A stretch of DNA of 64,000 nucleotides from Hoeflea_A sp039025395 (GTDB lineage: Bacteria > Pseudomonadota > Alphaproteobacteria > Rhizobiales > Rhizobiaceae), in NCBI GenBank assembly GCA_039025395.1, contig JBCCOK010000014.1, forward strand, positions 1 through 64,000, in the 5' to 3' direction. Numbering within the stretch: the first letter of the stretch is position 1; each line of letters opens with the position of its first letter. Below the pieces are notes generated by a model, which did not search any database, was not told where the DNA came from, and worked only from the letters and a program-made list of their open reading frames with translations. A program made the translations under genes and the position numbers. Below, in pieces: positions 51,799-61,039 of the stretch.

Positions 51799-53193
51799 AT
51801 GAATTATCTGTCCTGCGAGGTTCTCGTTATTGGCGGCGGCCCCGTCGGCTATGTTTGCGCCATCCGTGCTGGCCAGCTCGGTCTCGATACAATCCTTGTC
51901 GAAAAGAAACAGCTTGGCGGAACCTGTCTGAATGTCGGCTGCATACCGTCAAAGGCACTGATTCATATCGCCGACGAATTCGAAAACGCTTTGGAAGCCG
52001 CCAAGGGAAAGACGCCGGGTTTCTCGGTTAAGGAGCCGGTTCTTGATCTGGTCGGGGCGGTAGAGTGGAAGGACGGGATCGTGACCCGCCTCAACAAAGG
52101 GGTGGAAACGCTACTGAACAAGGCAGGTGTGACTGTGATCAACGGTCAAGCACGCATGCGCGACGGCAAGAATTGCAGTGTGGCTGCTGAAAAAGAGGCA
52201 TACCAGATCAAGGCGAAACACGTTGTCCTGGCACCGGGTTCGGAGCCGATTGAATTGGAAGGACTGCCGTTCGGCGGAAAGGTCATTTCATCAACCCAGG
52301 CGCTTAAACTGGAAACCCTGCCGGAAAAGCTCGCAGTGGTAGGTGCGGGTTACATCGGTCTCGAACTGGGTACTGCGTTCGCCAAGATGGGATCCAAGGT
52401 GACCGTCGTCGAGGCTGCCGCGCAAGTACTGCCGCAGTATGACGCGGAAATCGCCGAAACCGTTGGTCGTAGACTTAAAAAGCTTGGCATCGATGTACGG
52501 CTCAGTTCCCATGCTGTTGCAATGGGGAACGATGACAACGCGTTGGAGATCTCGGATAGCGACGGAAAGACATCGCATCTGGATGTGGACAATGTTCTCG
52601 TCGCCGTAGGCCGCAGGCCGCGTATCGAAGGTTGGGGCTTGCGCGAACTTCAGCTTACGATGCGGGACAGCTTCATCGAGATCGATAAAGAGTGCCGCAC
52701 GTCAATGACCGACGTTTTTGCCATAGGCGATGTGACCGGCGAACCGATGCTAGCCCACCGAGCCATGGCCCAGGGCGAAGTGGTTGCGGAATTGATTGCC
52801 GGCAAACGGCAGGCTTTCGAGCCGGCTGCGATCCCGTCGGTCTGTTTCACAGACCCGGAGGTGGTCTCTGCGGGACTGTCTCCCGATGAGGCGCGCGATG
52901 CCGGCTATGATGTTACGGTGGGCAAGTTTCCTTTGCCGGTCAATGGCCGTGCGATGACGCTTGGCGCAGATACCGGGTTTGTCCGGGTCGTCGCGCGCAG
53001 GGACAATGAACTCGTTTTGGGAATCCAAGCTGTCGGCAAGAATATATCCGAGTTCGCTTCAAGCTTTTCACTGGCATTGGAAATGGGTGCCTGCCTCGAA
53101 GACATTGCAGCCACTATTCACGCCCATCCAACACAAGGGGAGGGCATCCAGGAGGCGGCCATGCTGGCGCTGGGACACGGCCTTCACATCTGA
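51799..53193 (+). CDS. lpdV: Dihydrolipoyl dehydrogenase (E3) of the branched-chain complex
   Basis: A 464-residue flavoprotein with FAD motif LVIGGGPVGYVCAIRAGQLG, disulfide Cys43/Cys48 (GGTCLNVGCIPSKALIH), NAD motif VGAGYIGLELGTAFAKMG and the C-terminal HAHPTQGEG with the catalytic His. It is the second E3 in this window and only moderately similar to LpdA, as expected for a dedicated LPD-Val. It starts at the base after the bkdB stop. The operon ends against the convergent cinA gene. Confidence 0.97.
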   Translation: MNYLSCEVLVIGGGPVGYVCAIRAGQLGLDTILVEKKQLGGTCLNVGCIPSKALIHIADEFENALEAAKGKTPGFSVKEPVLDLVGAVEWKDGIVTRLNKGVETLLNKAGVTVINGQARMRDGKNCSVAAEKEAYQIKAKHVVLAPGSEPIELEGLPFGGKVISSTQALKLETLPEKLAVVGAGYIGLELGTAFAKMGSKVTVVEAAAQVLPQYDAEIAETVGRRLKKLGIDVRLSSHAVAMGNDDNALEISDSDGKTSHLDVDNVLVAVGRRPRIEGWGLRELQLTMRDSFIEIDKECRTSMTDVFAIGDVTGEPMLAHRAMAQGEVVAELIAGKRQAFEPAAIPSVCFTDPEVVSAGLSPDEARDAGYDVTVGKFPLPVNGRAMTLGADTGFVRVVARRDNELVLGIQAVGKNISEFASSFSLALEMGACLEDIAATIHAHPTQGEGIQEAAMLALGHGLHI

Positions 53194-53195
53194 AT

Positions 53196-53696
53196 TCAGG
53201 ACGCGGCGCCGTTCGTACCCTCGGCAACGAGGAGTTTCAGCGCTTCTGCTACCGTCGCCCTTCGGACCGCATCGCGGCCGATGTCGCCTAACTGCAATTC
53301 CTTATGCGCTGTCTGGCCGCCGCGGCGCGCAAGGGCCATGTGCACCAACCCGACGGGTTTTTCGCTCGTGCCGCCGCCTGGACCGGCCACGCCTGTTACG
53401 GATACGGCAATATCCGCGCGCGAGCGGGCGAGGGCGCCTTCGGCCATTTCAATCGCTGTTTGCTTAGATACAGCGCCGTGCGCCTCGAGGGTGGCGATCG
53501 AAACGCCTATCATGTCCTGTTTGGCTGCGTTGGAATAGGTAACGAAGCCTCGGTCCAATACTGCTGATGATCCCGCCGTGTCGGTAATTGCCGCCGCAAT
53601 CATACCGCCGGTGCATGATTCAGCCGTCGCTACCATCTGGCCGGAACGGGTCATCTGGTCGACCAGCGTTTTTGACAGATGGGCAATATCACTCAT
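53196..53696 (-). CDS. CinA C-terminal family protein (nicotinamide-nucleotide amidohydrolase)
   Basis: A 166-residue single-domain protein with the CinA_C motifs ATAESCTGGMIAAAITDTAG, RGFVTYSNAAKQDMIGV and SVTGVAGPGGGTSEKPVG. The family includes PncC, which deamidates nicotinamide mononucleotide in pyridine-nucleotide recycling. The ATG at 53696 overlaps the 3' end of ispDF by eight bases, so it is translated from the ispDF transcript. Longer upstream starts lie inside ispDF and are rejected. It converges on lpdV. Confidence 0.93.
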   Translation of the reverse strand: MSDIAHLSKTLVDQMTRSGQMVATAESCTGGMIAAAITDTAGSSAVLDRGFVTYSNAAKQDMIGVSIATLEAHGAVSKQTAIEMAEGALARSRADIAVSVTGVAGPGGGTSEKPVGLVHMALARRGGQTAHKELQLGDIGRDAVRRATVAEALKLLVAEGTNGAAS

Positions 53697-54918
53697 GCTT
53701 GCCCGCTCCATAGGCAACGGTGGCTGTCGCGATGGCGGCAATACCCTCTTGCCGGCCGACAAAGCCGATTTTTTCATTTGTTGTTGCCTTGACCGAACAG
53801 CGGTCCATTCCAATTCCGATGATCCGGGCAAGGTTCTCGCGCATCGCTTGTTTGTGAGGGCCGATCTTCGGCGCTTCGCATATCAGAGTGACATCGGCGT
53901 TCATGATGGTACCACCTGCTGACGTGACCAGTTCCACCGCATGTTTGAGGAAGAGGTACGAGGCGGCGTCCTTCCACTGCGGGTCGCTGGGTGGAAAATG
54001 ATCGCCGATGTCGCCCATGCCACAGGTCGCCAGCAAGGCGTCTGTGATGGCATGCAATGCAACGTCGGCATCGGAATGACCTGCCAGCGCCCTGTCGTGC
54101 GGAATTTCAACGCCGCACAGAATGACGCCGTCTCCCGGCACAAGGGCATGCACATCATAGCCATTGCCTGTGCGTATATCCGGGAGCCAATGACCAGAAT
54201 GCATAGCCGAGCTCAGTTTACGATCCGCCAAATCGATATCCTCCGGAAAGGTGAGTTTGATGTTTTCCGGATCTCCGGCCACCAGCTTCACCTTCATTTC
54301 TGACCATTCTGCAATGGCACTATCGTCGGTGAATGCAAACATTGCATCCGATGCTGCGCTGCGGTGTGCATTTAATATCTGTTCGAAATCAAAGCCCTGT
54401 GGAGTTTGCGCACGATAGAGGTTTGCGCGCTCCACGGTCTTCTCAACAAAGCCTTCGTTGTCGCGCCTTTTCAACGTATCGGCCACCTCAAGCGCCGGCA
54501 ATGCGCCATCGGAACCGCTATCCAACGCATCGATGATCCGGTCGATGACCGACCTTGAGACAAAGGGGCGGACACCGTCATGGATAAGAACCGATCCGAT
54601 ACCAGCGCTCTCAAGCGCTTCCAAACCGTATCTTACGGAAGCCTGCCTGTCCGCGCCTCCTTCGACAACGATGTATGAGCGCGGAACATTCAGATCTTCC
54701 ATGGCGGTGGCAAAGCGCTTGTGATCATCGCGATGGATGACGATCGCCACCGGGCCAATCCGATCATGCTGGAGAAAAGCTTCTACTGTGCGGGCAAGAA
54801 CGGCACGATTTGCGATGCGGCGATATTGCTTGGGTCCATGTACATTGCTGCCGGCGCGTTCGCCTCTGCCCGCAGCGACAATCACAGCGCCGATCTCTTC
54901 CAATTCACTTTTATTCAT
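53689..54918 (-). CDS. ispDF: Bifunctional IspDF of the non-mevalonate isoprenoid pathway
   Basis: A 409-residue fusion. The N-terminal half is IspD cytidylyltransferase (VIVAAGRGERAGSNVHGPKQ and VLIHDGVRPFV) and the C-terminal half IspF cyclodiphosphate synthase (TGNGYDVHALVPGDGVILCG, GHSDADVALHAITDALL, GDIGDHFPPSD). It carries out the cytidylylation and cyclisation steps of MEP-pathway isoprenoid synthesis. The fusion is usual in alphaproteobacteria, and both halves appear complete. The start ATG 54918 is divergent from dusB. Confidence 0.97.
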   Translation of the reverse strand: MNKSELEEIGAVIVAAGRGERAGSNVHGPKQYRRIANRAVLARTVEAFLQHDRIGPVAIVIHRDDHKRFATAMEDLNVPRSYIVVEGGADRQASVRYGLEALESAGIGSVLIHDGVRPFVSRSVIDRIIDALDSGSDGALPALEVADTLKRRDNEGFVEKTVERANLYRAQTPQGFDFEQILNAHRSAASDAMFAFTDDSAIAEWSEMKVKLVAGDPENIKLTFPEDIDLADRKLSSAMHSGHWLPDIRTGNGYDVHALVPGDGVILCGVEIPHDRALAGHSDADVALHAITDALLATCGMGDIGDHFPPSDPQWKDAASYLFLKHAVELVTSAGGTIMNADVTLICEAPKIGPHKQAMRENLARIIGIGMDRCSVKATTNEKIGFVGRQEGIAAIATATVAYGAGKHE

Positions 54919-55064
54919 CGTCTACCAGAGTCGAATAGCATTGCTGTAGCCGCCGCTTTAGGTGTTAGCCAGAGATTCTGCTTGCATTTTGACTTGCATA
55001 ATTTGAAGGGTTGCTTAAAAAGTAAGCATTGGTTACCAGTGCTCGTTTTCGATGCAATAGCATA

Positions 55065-56063
55065 ATGCTCGAACATTCGTTTCATATCGGTTCTGTACAA
55101 ATCCGCAATCGTGCAATTCTTGCACCCATGTCAGGTATCAGCGACCTGCCGTTTCGCAGGCTTGCGTGGCGCTATGGCGCAGGCCTTGTGGTTACCGAGA
55201 TGGTTGCCAGCCGTGAACTGCTTTGCAACCGCAAAGAGTCCTGGATACGGCTGAAAGGGGATGGGATCAGTCCACATGTGGTCCAACTTGCCGGGTGCGA
55301 AGCCAAATGGATGCATGAAGCAGCCATTATTGCCGAGGCACGCGGCGCAGATGTCATTGACATAAACATGGGTTGCCCGGCCAAGAAGGTAACCGGGGGC
55401 TATTCCGGTTCTGCACTGATGCGGAATCCGGACCATGCACTTGAATTGATAGAGGCAACCGTCAGTGCGGTGAAAGTGCCGGTCACCGTCAAGATGCGGC
55501 TTGGATGGGATGAAGGTTCGATCAATGCACCTATGTTGGCGTCGCGGGCCGAGAGTGCCGGCGCGCAGATGATTACGGTTCATGGCCGGACACGCAGCCA
55601 GTTTTATAAGGGCAAGGCAGACTGGCAGGCGATCCGCGCTGTGCGTGAAGAAATCTCGGTGCCATTGGTGGCAAATGGCGATGTGGAGACGGCGAGCGAC
55701 GTAAAGGCGATTTTGACGGCAAGCGGCGCGGATGCCGTCATGATCGGTCGTTCTGCCCAAGGCAGGCCGTGGCTCGTCGGAGAACTCGCCGGTCATAAAA
55801 GCGCGCCGCGAACGCAAACCGAAATCCTTGAATTCGTACTTGAGCACTATGCGATGAATCTTGAACACCACGGGGCCGAGATCGGACTGCGGCACTTCCG
55901 TAAACATCTTGGCTGGTATCTGCAGCGGCATGTGACGCAATGTTGCGGTGATCTGAAAGCTCAGATCATGACAAGCAACGAGACTGCTGAAGTCGTCGAG
56001 CTTTTGACCCGCGCATTCCTGTCCGGAAAAGAACCGTCGAAGACGGATCGCGTGGCCGCATGA
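55065..56063 (+). CDS. dusB: tRNA-dihydrouridine synthase DusB (NifR3)
   Basis: A 332-residue FMN enzyme that reduces specific uridines in tRNA. The motifs are LAPMSGISDLPFRRLAWRYG, INMGCPAKKVTGGYSGSALM with catalytic Cys104, TVHGRTRSQFYKG and VMIGRSAQGRPWL. ATG 55065 is chosen over the TTG at 55029. The gene was named nifR3 in Rhodobacter and rhizobia because it precedes ntrBC; here its stop overlaps ntrB by four bases, confirming that operon. Confidence 0.97.
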   Translation: MLEHSFHIGSVQIRNRAILAPMSGISDLPFRRLAWRYGAGLVVTEMVASRELLCNRKESWIRLKGDGISPHVVQLAGCEAKWMHEAAIIAEARGADVIDINMGCPAKKVTGGYSGSALMRNPDHALELIEATVSAVKVPVTVKMRLGWDEGSINAPMLASRAESAGAQMITVHGRTRSQFYKGKADWQAIRAVREEISVPLVANGDVETASDVKAILTASGADAVMIGRSAQGRPWLVGELAGHKSAPRTQTEILEFVLEHYAMNLEHHGAEIGLRHFRKHLGWYLQRHVTQCCGDLKAQIMTSNETAEVVELLTRAFLSGKEPSKTDRVAA

Positions 56064-57190
56064 GCAATCCCGAATTGATAGCAGAAAACTCAAATCAGCC
56101 TGCATCTGCGGTGCTTAATGCCATCCGGCACCCAGTCATCATGGTTGACGAGGACAGTTTCATCACATTTGCCAATGGCGAGGCGGAAGCCTTTTTTGGC
56201 GCCAGTCGCGCGCACCTCTCACGCCGCAAGCTTGATGCCTACATTCCCTTCGGAAGTCCGTTGCTCGCTCTGATCGAACAGGTGCGAGCACGCCGTGCTC
56301 CGGTTAATGAGTATCGTGTCGATGTCAGTTCTCCGAAACTGGGCGGTGATCGGTTGGTGGACCTTTATGTTGCTCCGGTCACCGAACAAGCGGGCTCAGT
56401 GGTCGTCCTGTTCCAGGAGCGTTCGATGGCGGACAAGATCGACCGGCAGTTGACCCATCGTGCGGCTGCCAGATCGGTCACCGGACTTGCCTCGATGCTT
56501 GCCCACGAGATCAAGAACCCACTGTCCGGTATTCGCGGAGCGGCACAGTTGCTGGAGACATCCGTCACAGACGACGACCGCGCGCTGACCCGCCTTATCC
56601 GCGAGGAAACCGACCGGATCGTGTCGCTCGTGGATCGCATGGAGATTTTCTCCGACGAACGTCCGGTCAACCGCGAGCCGGTCAACATCCATGCTGTTCT
56701 TGACCATGTCAAAGCTGTCGCACGCGCCGGTTTTGCTAACAGAAACAAGATTATAGAAAACTATGATCCGTCTTTGCCGCCGGTGTTTGCCAATCGCGAT
56801 CAGTTGGTTCAGGTCTTTCTGAACCTGATCAAGAATGCCAGCGAAGCGATCGGCGATCAGCCGGGAGGCGAGATTACGCTTACGACCGCCTATCGGCCCG
56901 GTATGCGACTGTCAGTGCCCGGCTCCAGCGAGCGCGTTTCGTTGCCGCTTGAATTCTGCGTTCAGGACAACGGCCCGGGCGTTCCGCCTGACATCATACA
57001 GCATTTGTTCGATCCGTTTATCACCACAAAGATCAATGGCTCCGGCCTGGGGCTCGCTTTGGTTGCCAAGATCGTTGGTGACCATGGCGGAATCGTCGAA
57101 TGTGACAGCCAAACCAGCAAGACGGTGTTTCGGATCTTGATGCCGGCCTCGAAAGAGCCGAAGCCGGCGAAACTGGAGACTGAACAATGA
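56060..57190 (+). CDS. ntrB: Nitrogen regulation histidine kinase NtrB
   Basis: A 376-residue cytoplasmic sensor kinase: a PAS domain (about 15-125), the phosphoacceptor His149 in SMLAHEIKNPLSGIRGAAQL, and an ATPase domain with the boxes FLNLIKNASEAIG, VQDNGPGVPPDI and GSGLGLALVAKIV. With PII proteins it controls phosphorylation of NtrC according to nitrogen status. Starts overlap: ATGA with dusB and again with ntrC, so the three genes are translated together. Confidence 0.97.
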   Translation: MSNPELIAENSNQPASAVLNAIRHPVIMVDEDSFITFANGEAEAFFGASRAHLSRRKLDAYIPFGSPLLALIEQVRARRAPVNEYRVDVSSPKLGGDRLVDLYVAPVTEQAGSVVVLFQERSMADKIDRQLTHRAAARSVTGLASMLAHEIKNPLSGIRGAAQLLETSVTDDDRALTRLIREETDRIVSLVDRMEIFSDERPVNREPVNIHAVLDHVKAVARAGFANRNKIIENYDPSLPPVFANRDQLVQVFLNLIKNASEAIGDQPGGEITLTTAYRPGMRLSVPGSSERVSLPLEFCVQDNGPGVPPDIIQHLFDPFITTKINGSGLGLALVAKIVGDHGGIVECDSQTSKTVFRILMPASKEPKPAKLETEQ

Positions 57191-58641
57191 GCAAAGCCAC
57201 GATTTTGGTGGCTGACGATGACGCGGCCATCCGGACCGTTTTGAACCAGGCGCTTTCGCGTGCTGGCTACGATGTCCGGATCACTTCAAACGCAGCTACA
57301 CTTTGGCGTTGGGTTGCGGCAGGCGAGGGCGATCTTGTGGTCACCGATGTCGTAATGCCCGACGAGAATGCCTTCGACCTTTTGCCGCGCATAAAGAAGG
57401 CAAGGCCTGATCTGCCGGTCCTCGTAATGAGCGCACAGAACACCTTCATGACCGCTATCCGGGCATCGGAACGTGGGGCTTACGAGTATCTTCCAAAGCC
57501 ATTCGACCTCACCGAAATGATCTCGATTGTCGGACGGGCACTTTCGGAACCAAAGCGGACCTCTAATGCCGCAAAAGATGACGCTGGCGAGGGTATGCCG
57601 CTGGTGGGCCGTTCGGCGGCAATGCAGGAAATCTACCGTGTCCTTGCACGCTTGATGCAAACGGACCTGACATTGATGATTACCGGCGAGTCCGGAACCG
57701 GCAAGGAACTGGTCGCCAAGGCGCTGCATGACTACGGCAAACGGCGCAATGGCCCGTTCGTTGCCATCAACATGGCTGCGATCCCTCGTGACCTGATCGA
57801 ATCGGAACTTTTCGGCCACGAGAAGGGTGCCTTTACCGGGGCGCAGAGCCGATCGAGCGGACGTTTTGAACAAGCGGAAGGCGGCACTCTGTTTCTTGAT
57901 GAAATCGGCGACATGCCGATGGATGCACAGACACGTCTGTTACGCGTTCTTCAGCAGGGTGAATACACGACCGTCGGCGGGAGAACACCGATCCGAACGG
58001 ATGTGCGTATTGTCGCAGCCACCAACAAGGATCTGAAAACATCGATCAATCAGGGGCTTTTCCGCGAAGACCTTTTTTATCGCTTGAACGTTGTGCCGTT
58101 GCGCCTTCCGCCATTGCGCGACAGGGCAGAGGACATACCGGATCTCGTGCGGCATTTCAGCAAGGAAACTGAGAAAGAGGGTTTGTCGGCAAAACAGTTC
58201 GAAGCTTCCGCCCTGGACCGTCTCAAGCAATATCCGTGGCCCGGAAATGTGCGAGAACTCGAGAACTTTGTACGTCGCATCACCGCGCTTTATCCCCAGG
58301 ACGAAATCACGGTTGAGATCGTGGAGACGGAATTGCAGGTGGAGAACCCGGAAAGTGCCGCAGCACCCATTGCTCCGGCATCCGGTTCAGCGACGATCGC
58401 GCAGTCGGTTGAAGACAATATGCGCATCTATTTCTCGCGGTTCGGTTCGGACCTTCCGCCGCCCGGCCTCTATCACCGGGTTATTGAAGAAGTGGAGTAT
58501 CCTCTTGTTCTTGCGGCACTCACAGCGACGCAGGGGAACCAGATCCGGGCAGCGGAACTGCTGGGGCTAAACCGAAATACACTGCGCAAGAAGATCCGCG
58601 AGCTTGGCGTTTCTGTTTACCGTGCGCCACGAAATCCGTAA
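57187..58641 (+). CDS. ntrC: Nitrogen regulation response regulator NtrC
   Basis: A 484-residue sigma-54 activator. Receiver domain with phosphoacceptor Asp54 (LVVTDVVMPDENAF), AAA+ domain with Walker A TGESGTGKELVAK, the sigma-54 contact motif GAFTGA in GHEKGAFTGAQSRSSGRFEQ, Walker B GGTLFLDEIGDMP, and a C-terminal Fis-type helix-turn-helix (GNQIRAAELLGLNRNTLRKK). It activates nitrogen-scavenging genes when phosphorylated by NtrB. It starts four bases inside ntrB. Confidence 0.98.
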   Translation: MSKATILVADDDAAIRTVLNQALSRAGYDVRITSNAATLWRWVAAGEGDLVVTDVVMPDENAFDLLPRIKKARPDLPVLVMSAQNTFMTAIRASERGAYEYLPKPFDLTEMISIVGRALSEPKRTSNAAKDDAGEGMPLVGRSAAMQEIYRVLARLMQTDLTLMITGESGTGKELVAKALHDYGKRRNGPFVAINMAAIPRDLIESELFGHEKGAFTGAQSRSSGRFEQAEGGTLFLDEIGDMPMDAQTRLLRVLQQGEYTTVGGRTPIRTDVRIVAATNKDLKTSINQGLFREDLFYRLNVVPLRLPPLRDRAEDIPDLVRHFSKETEKEGLSAKQFEASALDRLKQYPWPGNVRELENFVRRITALYPQDEITVEIVETELQVENPESAAAPIAPASGSATIAQSVEDNMRIYFSRFGSDLPPPGLYHRVIEEVEYPLVLAALTATQGNQIRAAELLGLNRNTLRKKIRELGVSVYRAPRNP

Positions 58642-58687
58642 TCGCCGCTAAATCTGCGCCCTAAGCCGTTGCATTTTCGCCACAAAC

Positions 58688-58705
58688 CGTTGCAATATGG
58701 CAACG
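58688..58705 (+). promoter_or_regulatory. Small hairpin around the first possible ntrY start
   Basis: CGTTGC (58688-58693) pairs with GCAACG (58700-58705), placing the ATG at 58697 in the 6-base loop. A direct copy of CCGTTGCA lies just upstream. The ATG has no ribosome site, so translation may instead begin at 58766. Confidence 0.3.
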
Positions 58706-58765
58706 CGCTTTAGCGGCATACAGACTCGACAACAAGCAGACGTTTTGCAATTGGCCGGAGGCCGG

Positions 58766-61039
58766 ATGACAATCGGCGGAACTCTTTCCAAAGGGGACGC
58801 AGAAACACATCTGCCGTACCAGACAGGCGACAGACGCAGATTGCTCGCGCTGCCGGGCATCATAATCGTCGTATGCGCATTGCTATCGGCGATCGTGTCC
58901 TTTGTCGTGCTGATGGGCCTCACTCCGATTGCGCCGCGCAATAATGTCATTCTTACGGCGGTCATCGTCAATCTTGTCTTCGTTGCCGCACTGTGCGCGT
59001 TGATCGGCCGTGAAGTGGCAAACATTCTGGCTGCACGCAGAAAAGGGCGTGCTGCATCAAGATTGCATGTCCGTATTATCGGGCTGTTTTCCGTTGTCGC
59101 AATCCTTCCGGCGATCCTGGTTGCCATCGTTGCTAGCATTACGCTCGACATCGGTCTCGATCGATGGTTCTCGTTGCGAACGAAAGAAATCGTCAATTCA
59201 TCCTTGAGTGTCGCTCGTTCCTATGTAAATGAAAATGCTCGATATTTGCAGGGTCAAACGGTGTCGATGGCAAACGACCTTGACTCGGCGCGTACCCTCT
59301 ACAGCCTCGACCGGACAGGGTTTAATGTTCTTGTCACACGTCAGGCGATTGGCAGAGGATTGCTCGCAGCCAGCCTTGTGCGTGAGGATGGCAGTACGAT
59401 TGTCAGGGCAGAGATTCCGACCGAAAATCCGCTTCCGAATGTGCCAGCCAGCGCGATAGAGGCCGCGGCGAGGGGTGAACCTGCTTTGATCCCACCGAGA
59501 TCAACCAATCTGGTTGGAGCGGTCATCATGTTGCAAAACATACCGGGTGCCTTTCTCTACACAATCCGAGCCGTCGATCCTGAGGTGATACGCTCCATGC
59601 GCCTCATGGAAGAAAACACCGAGGAATATGAAGCCCTTGAAGAAAACCGGCGACCGATACAGCTTGCTTTTGCCATCATCTATCTGGGTTTTGCCCTTGT
59701 CGTGCTCCTCGCGGCTATCTGGACGGCGATTGCTGTTGCAGACAGAATAGTACGCCCCATCCGCATGTTGATCGGAGCAGCGGATGGCGTTGCCAGCGGA
59801 GATCTCGGCGTCCGTGTTCCTGTCAAGGCCTCCGACGGTGACGTCGGCAACTTGTCAAAAACCTTCAACAACATGATCGAGGAGCTACGCGTCCAGCGCG
59901 ACGAGATTATCTCGGCGAGAGATGAAATGGACGAAAGGCGCCGGTTTACCGAAGCCGTCCTGTCCGGCGTAACCGCTGGCGTTATCGGTGTGCATGACGA
60001 TGGTCTCATATCCGTCGCGAACCGGTCGGCAGAGATAATGGTGGGTGCTGACGAAAACAAGCTTGTCGGCCACCGGTTGATCGACATGGCGCCGGAAATT
60101 GCCACGGTGTTGGCAAGCGCAACACTCTGGCAGCGCAACGAGTACCGCAGCCAGATAGCAGTGATGCGCAACGGCACAGAGCGGACATTGAATGTCCAGG
60201 CGACACGGGAAAAACCGCATCAGGGTCAGGACTCCTATGTCATCACGCTGGACGACATTACGGACCTCGTCCTTGCGCAAAGATCTACGGCATGGGCAGA
60301 AGTGGCGCGCCGGATTGCACACGAGATAAAAAACCCTCTGACCCCCATTCAGCTTTCGGCAGAACGGATTCGCCGACGCTATGGAAAGCAGATTCCGGAC
60401 GAAGACAGGGGCGTTTTCGATCAATGCACCGATACGATCGTTCGTCAGGTCGGCGATATAGGCCGGATGGTCGACGAATTTTCGGCATTTGCGCGCATGC
60501 CGAAACCGGCAAAGGAGAAGCACGATCTGAGGCAAATCCTCAAGGACGCCATATTCCTGCGCGAAGTCGGGCGAGACGATATTGAGTTTGGGAAAGAGCT
60601 TGGCGACGAACCGTTGAACGGATATTTCGACTCACGCATGCTCGGACAGGCATTCGGAAATCTAATCAAAAACGCAACCGAAGCGATTGACGCGGTAACC
60701 GCCGATCAGGAACGCCAAGGGCGCCGCTTGATGGTGCGGGCAAGCCGAGCGTCTGATGACAGGGTACAGGTGGACATCATTGACAACGGCAAGGGTCTGC
60801 CCGTCGAGAACCGGAACCGGATTTTCGAGCCGTATATGACCATGCGTGACAAAGGTACCGGCCTTGGCCTTGCAATTGTCAAAAAGATCATTGATGAGCA
60901 CGGGGGCGTCCTTGAACTTTATGATGCACCCCCGAATTTTGATGCAAATGGCGGCGCCATGATCCGTGTCTTTCTGCCAACGGGTATATCGCCAAGCGAC
61001 GCGGAAGCGATGGGAGAAGTTCAAGCAGATGGCGTCTGA
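58766..61039 (+). CDS. ntrY: Membrane sensor histidine kinase NtrY
   Basis: About 757 residues from ATG 58766 (780 if ATG 58697 is used). Several N-terminal transmembrane helices (LPGIIIVVCALLSAIVSFVV and VAILPAILVAIVAS, then LAFAIIYLGFALVVLLAAIW after a periplasmic loop), a HAMP domain, a PAS domain, the phosphoacceptor His in ARRIAHEIKNPLTPIQLSAE and the ATPase boxes FGNLIKNATEAID and GTGLGLAIVKKI follow. It pairs with NtrX in nitrogen and redox signalling. The later start is preferred because GGAGG precedes it by 4 bases. Its 3' end overlaps ntrX by 11 bases. Confidence 0.95.
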   Translation: MTIGGTLSKGDAETHLPYQTGDRRRLLALPGIIIVVCALLSAIVSFVVLMGLTPIAPRNNVILTAVIVNLVFVAALCALIGREVANILAARRKGRAASRLHVRIIGLFSVVAILPAILVAIVASITLDIGLDRWFSLRTKEIVNSSLSVARSYVNENARYLQGQTVSMANDLDSARTLYSLDRTGFNVLVTRQAIGRGLLAASLVREDGSTIVRAEIPTENPLPNVPASAIEAAARGEPALIPPRSTNLVGAVIMLQNIPGAFLYTIRAVDPEVIRSMRLMEENTEEYEALEENRRPIQLAFAIIYLGFALVVLLAAIWTAIAVADRIVRPIRMLIGAADGVASGDLGVRVPVKASDGDVGNLSKTFNNMIEELRVQRDEIISARDEMDERRRFTEAVLSGVTAGVIGVHDDGLISVANRSAEIMVGADENKLVGHRLIDMAPEIATVLASATLWQRNEYRSQIAVMRNGTERTLNVQATREKPHQGQDSYVITLDDITDLVLAQRSTAWAEVARRIAHEIKNPLTPIQLSAERIRRRYGKQIPDEDRGVFDQCTDTIVRQVGDIGRMVDEFSAFARMPKPAKEKHDLRQILKDAIFLREVGRDDIEFGKELGDEPLNGYFDSRMLGQAFGNLIKNATEAIDAVTADQERQGRRLMVRASRASDDRVQVDIIDNGKGLPVENRNRIFEPYMTMRDKGTGLGLAIVKKIIDEHGGVLELYDAPPNFDANGGAMIRVFLPTGISPSDAEAMGEVQADGV

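Noticed and set aside
55131..56105. A 324-codon open frame on the minus strand
   Set aside because: It is antisense to dusB, which is a clear family member in an operon with ntrBC.
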